Below, piece after piece: positions 31,519-36,147 of a DNA stretch of 36,147 nucleotides. Source of the stretch: an uncultured Ruminococcus sp. (GTDB taxonomy: Bacteria > Bacillota > Clostridia > Oscillospirales > Acutalibacteraceae); assembly GCA_902761375.1 (NCBI GenBank), contig CACWKB010000016.1, positions 1-36,147 of the forward strand, written 5' to 3'. Under the pieces are notes generated by a model that worked only from the letters and a program-made list of their open reading frames with translations, was not told where the DNA came from and did no database searches. Numbering within the stretch: position 1 is the first letter of the stretch; each line of letters begins with the position of its first letter. A program made the position numbers and the translations under genes.

Positions 31519-32208
31519 TCAGGAGCCTTTTCTTATTTCATCAAGCGCTTTGTTTATTGTCTGATCGATATCCCATTCGGATACTCGATAGTCGCCCTCG
31601 TTCGACAGTATCTCATCGGGCAGCTTATAGCCTCCGAGGGTCTCGACGCGAAACGCCTGTTTCTTGTGCGGATCAAAGAATCCGATCGTTACGGTCTCGG
31701 ATTTGATCGTTTTGCCGCCGGAGCCGGCTTTTCCGTCGCGGGAATACGACGCGGATTCAAAGGTCGAGTAGTAGCTGACGATCACATCGAGGCTCTCGAT
31801 ATCCTCCGCAGTCCACTCGTCGTTCGCTCCCTTGTGAGAAGCGAGCTCGAGCTTTTTGAAGTCGCAGGTGTAATAATCCGTCCATTCGCTTCCGGTTTCG
31901 TCCTCATTATCGGGATCGTATTCGGATTCCTTTTCAGGATCACTTATAACGATATAGCTGTCCGCCTTATCCGGCGGAGCAACGACAGCACTATACTTAT
32001 TGTCGCGCTCTCCGTTGAACCAGATATCGGGGCAGGCTTCATGTATCAGCGCGATGTTTTTCTTTTCCTGATCGCTGATCTTATGATCGAACAGCCCCAC
32101 TTGGCAGCCGATTACCAAGAAGGCGACAAAGCAGCCGAAAAGTGTGCAGGCGACAGTCACAAAAATCAGGTTTTGCTTCTCTTTTTTAGTCAGCTTTCGC
32201 TTTTCCAT
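31519..32208 (-). CDS. Membrane-anchored protein of unknown function inside the uppS-cdsA interval
   Basis: 229 residues. A very basic start (MEKRKLTKKEKQ) and one hydrophobic segment (about 13-34) ending in VIGC, which could be a transmembrane anchor or a lipobox at Cys35. The rest is soluble, with an acidic middle (EKESEYDPDNEDETGSEW) and a mixed C-terminal domain. I recognise no family. It begins 18 bp after uppS in the same direction, so it is in the operon, yet in related genomes cdsA usually follows uppS directly; the gene and the decayed repeat after it look like an insertion into a conserved operon. Confidence 0.75.
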   Translation of the reverse strand: MEKRKLTKKEKQNLIFVTVACTLFGCFVAFLVIGCQVGLFDHKISDQEKKNIALIHEACPDIWFNGERDNKYSAVVAPPDKADSYIVISDPEKESEYDPDNEDETGSEWTDYYTCDFKKLELASHKGANDEWTAEDIESLDVIVSYYSTFESASYSRDGKAGSGGKTIKSETVTIGFFDPHKKQAFRVETLGGYKLPDEILSNEGDYRVSEWDIDQTINKALDEIRKGS

Positions 32209-32226
32209 CCCGATAACGTCCTCTCT

Positions 32227-32961
32227 TTAGACCCCTCCGTAGCGGCGGCTGCGCTGAGCATAGATCGCAAGCGCCTCGTCGAGGTCTGACTTTTTGAAGT
32301 CCGGCCAGAGCTTGTTCATTATCACAAACTCGGTGTAGGCGGACTGCCAGAGCATAAAGTTTGAGATCCGGTATTCGCCGCTGGGACGGATTATCAGGTC
32401 GGGGTCGGGCTGCCCTGCGGTATACAGGCGGCTCGAGATTAGCTCGGCATTTATATCGTCCTCGCCGAGCGCGCCGCTCTTGACGTCGCGGCTTATGCTT
32501 TTGACGGCGCGGACGATCTCATCGCGGCTGCCGTAGTTCATGGCGATGTTGAGCACCATGCCCGATCTGTCGCGGGCGCATTCCTCGTTATCGTCCATCA
32601 GCTTTTGAAGCTCGGGACTGAAGCCGCTTTTGTCGCCGATAAAGCGTATGACGATGTTGTCGTCCCTGAAGTCGGTGATAGCCTCCTCAAGATACGACTT
32701 GAACAGCTTCATGAGCGCGGACACCTCGTCGGAGGGGCGCTTCCAGTTCTCTGTGGAAAAGGCGTAGACCGTGAGGTATTTTATACCGACCTCGGAGCAG
32801 TAGCGGACGATGGTGCGAAAGGTCTTTGCGCCCTCCACATGCCCCGCCTTGCGCGGCAGACCGCGCTTTTTTGCCCAGCGGCCGTTGCCGTCCATAATTA
32901 TGCCGACGTGAACCGGCAGAGACGGCGCGGCTTCCTTGGGCTTGGATGAAAACAGAGCCAT
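32227..32961 (-). CDS. uppS: Isoprenyl transferase (undecaprenyl diphosphate synthase)
   Basis: 244 residues; a cis-prenyltransferase building the C55 lipid carrier for peptidoglycan from FPP and IPP. The active-site opening IIMDGNGRWAKKRGLPRKAGH has the catalytic Asp at about 24. Further landmarks are LTVYAFSTENWKRP, NIAMNYGSRDEI, PDPDLIIRPSGEYRISNFMLWQSAYTE and a final RRYGG. All residues expected for activity are present. The ATG lies 1 nt after the frr stop, so translational coupling is likely. Confidence 0.96.
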   Translation of the reverse strand: MALFSSKPKEAAPSLPVHVGIIMDGNGRWAKKRGLPRKAGHVEGAKTFRTIVRYCSEVGIKYLTVYAFSTENWKRPSDEVSALMKLFKSYLEEAITDFRDDNIVIRFIGDKSGFSPELQKLMDDNEECARDRSGMVLNIAMNYGSRDEIVRAVKSISRDVKSGALGEDDINAELISSRLYTAGQPDPDLIIRPSGEYRISNFMLWQSAYTEFVIMNKLWPDFKKSDLDEALAIYAQRSRRYGGV

Positions 32962-32962
32962 A

Positions 32963-33517
32963 TCACATCTCCAGGATTTCCTTCTGCTTGTCGGCGCAGA
33001 TCTTCTCGATCTTCTTGACGAACTTATCGGTGAGCTCCTGGGCCTTTTTCTCGCCCTGCTTGAGGTCGTCCTCGGTCAGCTCGCCGGACTTCTTCATAGC
33101 CTTGAGCTTCTCGATGGTATCGCGGCGGACGTTGCGCACCTGAACCTTGGAATCCTCGGCTATCTTCTGGACATCCTTTACGATCTCCTTACGTCTGTCC
33201 TCGGTGAGAGGCGGGAAGATCATGCGGATCACCTTGCCGTCGTTCTGGGGGTTGATGCCAATGTCGGACTTCTGGATAGCCTTTTCGATGGCGCGAAGTA
33301 TGGACGCGTCCCAGGGCTGGATGGTCAGGGTGCGGGCTTCGGTCACGGAAACCGCCGCAAGCTGGTTCACGGGGGTGGGCGAGCCGTAGTAATCGACCTT
33401 TACGCGGTCAAGCACGGCGGGATTCGCTCTGCCGGCGCGGATCTCCGAGTACTCGGTGCAGAGGTGGTCAATGCGACGGTTCATTCTTTCTTCCGCTTTT
33501 TTGAGCTGTTCTTTCAT
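32963..33517 (-). CDS. frr: Ribosome recycling factor
   Basis: 184 residues, the normal size. With EF-G it splits the post-termination ribosome. The sequence shows the long three-helix bundle with the conserved RAGRANPAVLDRVKVDYYG, PTPVNQLA, ARTLTIQPWD, GKVIRMIFPPLTEDRRKE and VRNVRRD. GGAGG lies 7 nt upstream of the ATG. It is 62 bp after pyrH, and a possible internal promoter lies in that gap. Confidence 0.97.
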   Translation of the reverse strand: MKEQLKKAEERMNRRIDHLCTEYSEIRAGRANPAVLDRVKVDYYGSPTPVNQLAAVSVTEARTLTIQPWDASILRAIEKAIQKSDIGINPQNDGKVIRMIFPPLTEDRRKEIVKDVQKIAEDSKVQVRNVRRDTIEKLKAMKKSGELTEDDLKQGEKKAQELTDKFVKKIEKICADKQKEILEM

Positions 33518-33533
33518 TTTAATGCCTCCGTTT

Positions 33534-33562
33534 ATTATAGAATATTTTTTGTTTACGTTTGC
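33534..33562 (-). promoter_or_regulatory. Possible internal promoter before frr
   Basis: A perfect TATAAT (33539-33534 on the minus strand) lies in the pyrH-frr gap, 17 bp before the frr ATG. The -35 (about GCAAAC or TGCAAA) is poor and the leader would be very short, so this is weak. Confidence 0.3.
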
Positions 33563-33579
33563 AGTCGGCGCGATCTGCT

Positions 33580-34293
33580 TTATTTATCGTTGCAGACGAC
33601 CGTTCCGATGTTTTCACCGCATACCGCTCTATATATATTCTCGGGATCGTCGATACTGAACACGAGGATAGGCAGATCATTGTCCTTGCAGAGCGCGGAC
33701 GCGGTGCTGTCCATTACGGCGAGGTTCTTGCTGAGCACATCGCTGAAGGAGATAGTGTCGAACTTCTTCGCCTCGGGATTGAGCTTGGGATCGCTGTCAT
33801 AAACGCCGTCGACCATGGTCGCCTTCATGATGATGTCCGCCTCGATCTCTACCGCTCTGAGGGCGGCGGCGGTGTCGGTGCTGAAGAACGGGTTGCCCGT
33901 GCCGCAGCCGAAGATGACCACTCTTCCCTTGTTGAGATGACTGACCGCCTTGTTGCGTATGTAGGGCTCCGCCACCTGATGCATGGCGATAGCGGTCTGC
34001 ACCCTGACGTCCAGTCCGAGCTGCTCGAGCGCGTCGCAGACTCCGAGGGCATTGATGGTGGTTGCGAGCATTCCCATGTGGTCTGCTCTGGTGCGGTCCA
34101 TCTCGCCCGAGCTTCTGCCACGCCAGAAATTGCCGCCTCCGACGACTATTCCGACCTGCACTCCGGCGTCGACGCACTTCTTGATAGGCTCACAGATCTT
34201 GACAACGGTATCAAAATCAATGCCGTGCTTGGCTGCCCCCGCAAGGGACTCGCCCGACAGCTTTAACAGAATTCTTTTGTATTTCGGTTGCAT
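33580..34293 (-). CDS. pyrH: UMP kinase
   Basis: 237 residues; phosphorylates UMP to UDP, feeding pyrimidine nucleotides. It has the amino-acid kinase fold: [13 protein letters not shown] start, [14 protein letters not shown], the [14 protein letters not shown] stretch, [19 protein letters not shown] and [13 protein letters not shown]. The frame is open to 34377, but the start at 34293 (MQPKYK) matches the family, has GGGGTG upstream, and lies behind the promoter. It is the first gene of the large operon leading to polC; the usual rpsB and tsf are not next to it. Confidence 0.96.
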   Translation of the reverse strand: MQPKYKRILLKLSGESLAGAAKHGIDFDTVVKICEPIKKCVDAGVQVGIVVGGGNFWRGRSSGEMDRTRADHMGMLATTINALGVCDALEQLGLDVRVQTAIAMHQVAEPYIRNKAVSHLNKGRVVIFGCGTGNPFFSTDTAAALRAVEIEADIIMKATMVDGVYDSDPKLNPEAKKFDTISFSDVLSKNLAVMDSTASALCKDNDLPILVFSIDDPENIYRAVCGENIGTVVCNDK

Positions 34294-34324
34294 ACATAAC
34301 ACCCCATTATCTATAGTTAATACT

Positions 34325-34353
34325 ATAATACTATATATTGGGTTTTTTGTAAA
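34325..34353 (-). promoter_or_regulatory. Sigma-A promoter of the pyrH operon
   Basis: Minus strand: TTTACA (34353-34348), 17-bp spacer, TATTAT (34330-34325), about 32 bp upstream of the ATG at 34293. The upstream pyrH frame extension runs through it and is therefore not coding. Confidence 0.75.
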
Positions 34354-34440
34354 GATTTTTTTGGGGCAATACGGCACAATTTGCGATGCGCGTCACTCTG
34401 AGCCGTGCAGAAAACGATAATAAAGCTCATAACAGCACGC

Positions 34441-34472
34441 AGAAAGGGCTGCCGCTTGTCTTGCGGCAGCCC
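34441..34472 (-). terminator. Terminator of the amino-acid ABC importer genes
   Basis: A perfect 10-bp stem, GGGCTGCCGC (34446-34455) with GCGGCAGCCC (34463-34472), loop of 7; on the minus strand it is followed by TTTCT. It is 8 bp beyond the ATPase stop. Confidence 0.85.
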
Positions 34473-34479
34473 CGTTTGA

Positions 34480-35223
34480 TTACAGTACCTTTGATAAAAA
34501 ATCCTTCAGTCTCGGGCTTTGGGGATTCTCGAAGAAATCCTTCGGGTTGTTCTCCTCAACTATGACGCCCTCGTCTATGAATACTATTTTGGTTCCGACC
34601 TCGCGCGCGAAGCCCATCTCGTGGGTGACGACGACCATCGTCATGCCCTCGCGTGCAAGCTGCTTCATTACCTCGAGCACCTCGCCTACCATCTCGGGGT
34701 CAAGCGCTGAGGTCGGCTCGTCAAAGAGCATCACGTCGGGATTCATCGCCAGCGCGCGCACTATTGCGATACGCTGCTTCTGACCGCCCGAAAGCTGGGC
34801 GGGATAAGCCCTTGCCCTGTCCGCGAGACCGACGCGCTCGAGCAGCTTCATCGCCTCAGCCTCAGCCTGAGCCGACGACTTGTTGAGAAGCCAAACAGGT
34901 CCCAGCGTCATGTTCTTGAGCACGGTCATATGCGGAAAGAGATTGAACTGCTGGAACACCATGCCCATCTTGCGGCGGTGGATGTTGATATCCACGTTGG
35001 CGTCGGTGATGTTCACGCCCTCAAAGCGGATGGTGCCGGCTGTGGGCTCCTCAAGCAGATTGAGACAGCGAAGGAAGGTGGACTTGCCCGAGCCCGAGGC
35101 TCCGATGACCACCATAACGTCGCCCTTGTCGATCTCGGCGTTGATGCCCTTGAGCACCTCCGTCTTGCCGAACGACTTGTGCAGGTTTTCGACTTGGATC
35201 AATACATTGCGTTCATCGCTCAC
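34480..35223 (-). CDS. Polar amino-acid ABC transporter ATPase (GlnQ-type)
   Basis: 247 residues; the cytoplasmic ATPase that powers uptake of glutamine, cystine or another polar amino acid. Walker [10 protein letters not shown] (41-49), Q-loop [13 protein letters not shown], signature LSGGQKQR, Walker [15 protein letters not shown] and the switch histidine in VVVTHEM are all intact. The HMT and FNLFPH spelling is typical of the polar amino-acid branch. It overlaps the permease gene by 11 bp and is followed by a terminator, so it ends the unit. Confidence 0.94.
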   Translation of the reverse strand: MSDERNVLIQVENLHKSFGKTEVLKGINAEIDKGDVMVVIGASGSGKSTFLRCLNLLEEPTAGTIRFEGVNITDANVDINIHRRKMGMVFQQFNLFPHMTVLKNMTLGPVWLLNKSSAQAEAEAMKLLERVGLADRARAYPAQLSGGQKQRIAIVRALAMNPDVMLFDEPTSALDPEMVGEVLEVMKQLAREGMTMVVVTHEMGFAREVGTKIVFIDEGVIVEENNPKDFFENPQSPRLKDFLSKVL

Positions 35224-36034
35224 TTTTTCTCAACCCCTTTTCAAGCAGCTTCAGCAGGAACGAAAGGATCAAAACGATTATCAGATACACCACCGCGACC
35301 GTGATCAGCGGGAAAAACGCCTCATAGGTGCGCGAGCGGATCAGGTTGCCTACATAGGTCAGATCCTGCACGGCGGCATAGCCCGCGATCGAGGTCTCCT
35401 TGAGCAGCACTATGAACTCGTTGCCGAGAGCCGGCAGGATGTTCTTGATCGCCTGCGGCAGGATCACAAAGATCATCGTGCTGAAATAACCGAAGCCCAG
35501 CGAGCGGCTCGCCTCAAACTGGCCGCGGTCGATCGACATTATACCCGAACGGATGATCTCGGCAACATAAGCCGCCGAGTTGAGTCCGAACGCGAGCATC
35601 GCCGGGAAAAGTCCGCTCCTCCAGTTTGAAAAAATGATGAAATACATGATCATGAGCTGGATCACGACAGGTGTTCCGCGGATGATCGTGATGTATACGT
35701 TGCAGATCGCGTTGAGCACCTTGAGCAGATAATCGAGGAAGGTGCGGCAGGTCCTGCCCTGGAGCGTCATGTCGTAGGTAGAACGCACGGCTGCGAGAAT
35801 AAAGCCCAGCAGGATACCGATGACGATAGCCACAACGGTGATCAGAAGCGTTACTCCCAAGCCCGCAAGGAGCTGCATCCAGCGGTTCTGGGTTATGAAG
35901 GTCTTGACAAAGCTGTCCCTTGTCTGCATCAAAAAGCTTCCGTAACGGAGCATGAAGCCCTCGACATACATATTGGGGGACGCGCCCGTTAAGTGAAGGA
36001 TAACTATTACAAGCAGAATCAGTTGAATGATCAT
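35213..36034 (-). CDS. Polar amino-acid ABC transporter permease
   Basis: 273 residues from the first ATG. The core has about five helices and the family's conserved parts: [66 protein letters not shown] (EAA-type loop contacting the ATPase) and [18 protein letters not shown]. Relatives usually start near a [10 protein letters not shown]-like sequence, which here is residue 28 (ATG 35953, GAGG 5 nt upstream). The first 27 residues add an extra hydrophobic stretch; the ATG at 36034 has a good GAGGAAA site but sits inside a 16-bp palindrome next to unrelated sequence. The start is therefore unsure; the rest is solid. Confidence 0.9.
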   Translation of the reverse strand: MIIQLILLVIVILHLTGASPNMYVEGFMLRYGSFLMQTRDSFVKTFITQNRWMQLLAGLGVTLLITVVAIVIGILLGFILAAVRSTYDMTLQGRTCRTFLDYLLKVLNAICNVYITIIRGTPVVIQLMIMYFIIFSNWRSGLFPAMLAFGLNSAAYVAEIIRSGIMSIDRGQFEASRSLGFGYFSTMIFVILPQAIKNILPALGNEFIVLLKETSIAGYAAVQDLTYVGNLIRSRTYEAFFPLITVAVVYLIIVLILSFLLKLLEKGLRKSER

Positions 36035-36039
36035 TCAAT
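36024..36039. repeat. Perfect 16-bp palindrome at the permease start
   Basis: TTGAATGATCATTCAA is its own reverse complement and puts an ATG on both strands (36027 on plus, 36034 on minus). It marks the boundary between the permease gene and the unexplained end of the window. Confidence 0.8.
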
Positions 36040-36147
36040 TATTTCCTCAAATCAAACAAACCGAGATACACGACAAGGTTAGCCAATCCATTAAAAGCGA
36101 GGGCTGGCTGCCGAATCTGTTCCGCCGTATCGTGAACAAGGCGAAGG
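36039..36147 (-). CDS. C-terminal fragment of an unrecognised frame at the window end
   Basis: The minus frame is open from the window edge to a TAA at 36041-36039, 35 codons ending YLGLFDLRK. It does not look like the tail of an amino-acid binding protein, which is what usually precedes such a permease. The plus strand also stays open from ATG 36027 to the edge (MIIQLFPQ start). I cannot decide which, if either, is coding. Confidence 0.25.
   Translation of the reverse strand, partial: LRLVHDTAEQIRQPALAFNGLANLVVYLGLFDLRK

Noticed and set aside
34294-34377. N-terminal extension of pyrH
   Set aside because: It runs through the promoter at 34325-34353, and UMP kinases begin close to the [15 protein letters not shown]-like start.

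Overview
The window reads as a stretch of a GC-rich Gram-positive Clostridia genome, most likely from the Ruminococcus/Oscillospirales side of the group. The inference rests on a PolC-type replicative polymerase, a short HisG paired with HisZ, an extracytoplasmic PASTA/YARHG protein, a Crh-like HPr, many lipoproteins with clear lipoboxes, strong sigma-A promoters and AGGAGG ribosome binding sites. The odd length and the condition of both ends suggest a whole metagenomic contig.

Layout. (1) 1-1776: a piece of alaS (+) runs into the 3' end of a beta-lactamase-like lipoprotein gene (-) with neither gene reaching its own end; this looks like a chimeric or rearranged join. (2) 2.0-10.5 kb: envelope genes, mostly on +. 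They are a two-repeat lipoprotein, an SGNH-like anchored protein, a transglutaminase-like protein overlapping a DUF4358 lipoprotein, a polytopic membrane protein (-), and a two-gene unit of a PASTA/YARHG pseudokinase and a large GT-C-like membrane protein. (3) 10.5-14.6 kb: RluA-type pseudouridine synthase and DUF1294 protein (-), a family 10-like glycosyl hydrolase (+), MtaB (-) and an HPr-like protein without the phosphorylated histidine (+). (4) 14.7-20.9 kb: a tight histidine operon on the minus strand in the order hisZ-G-D-C-B-A-I-E. hisH and hisF are missing from it. (5) 21.1-34.3 kb, minus strand: the conserved Firmicutes order pyrH-frr-uppS-(extra gene)-cdsA-dxr-rseP-ispG-polC, followed by an AI-2E family permease. 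It joins nucleotide supply, ribosome recycling, undecaprenyl phosphate, CDP-diacylglycerol, MEP isoprenoid synthesis, intramembrane proteolysis and replication. ispG is frameshifted by what looks like a deletion of about 50 bp. (6) 34.4-36.1 kb: ATPase and permease of a polar amino-acid ABC importer; the expected binding-protein gene is not recognisable upstream.

Things that stand out: 7-bp TTAGGGG-type tandem arrays at three intergenic sites, all G-rich on the plus strand, one with a 21-bp higher-order period against the his promoter; a divergent pair of a serine beta-lactamase-like lipoprotein and a lipoprotein built of two BLIP/SmpA-like repeats; and the PASTA/YARHG pseudokinase. No tRNA, rRNA, CRISPR array or insertion sequence was recognised, and no gene-free stretch exceeds 300 bases.
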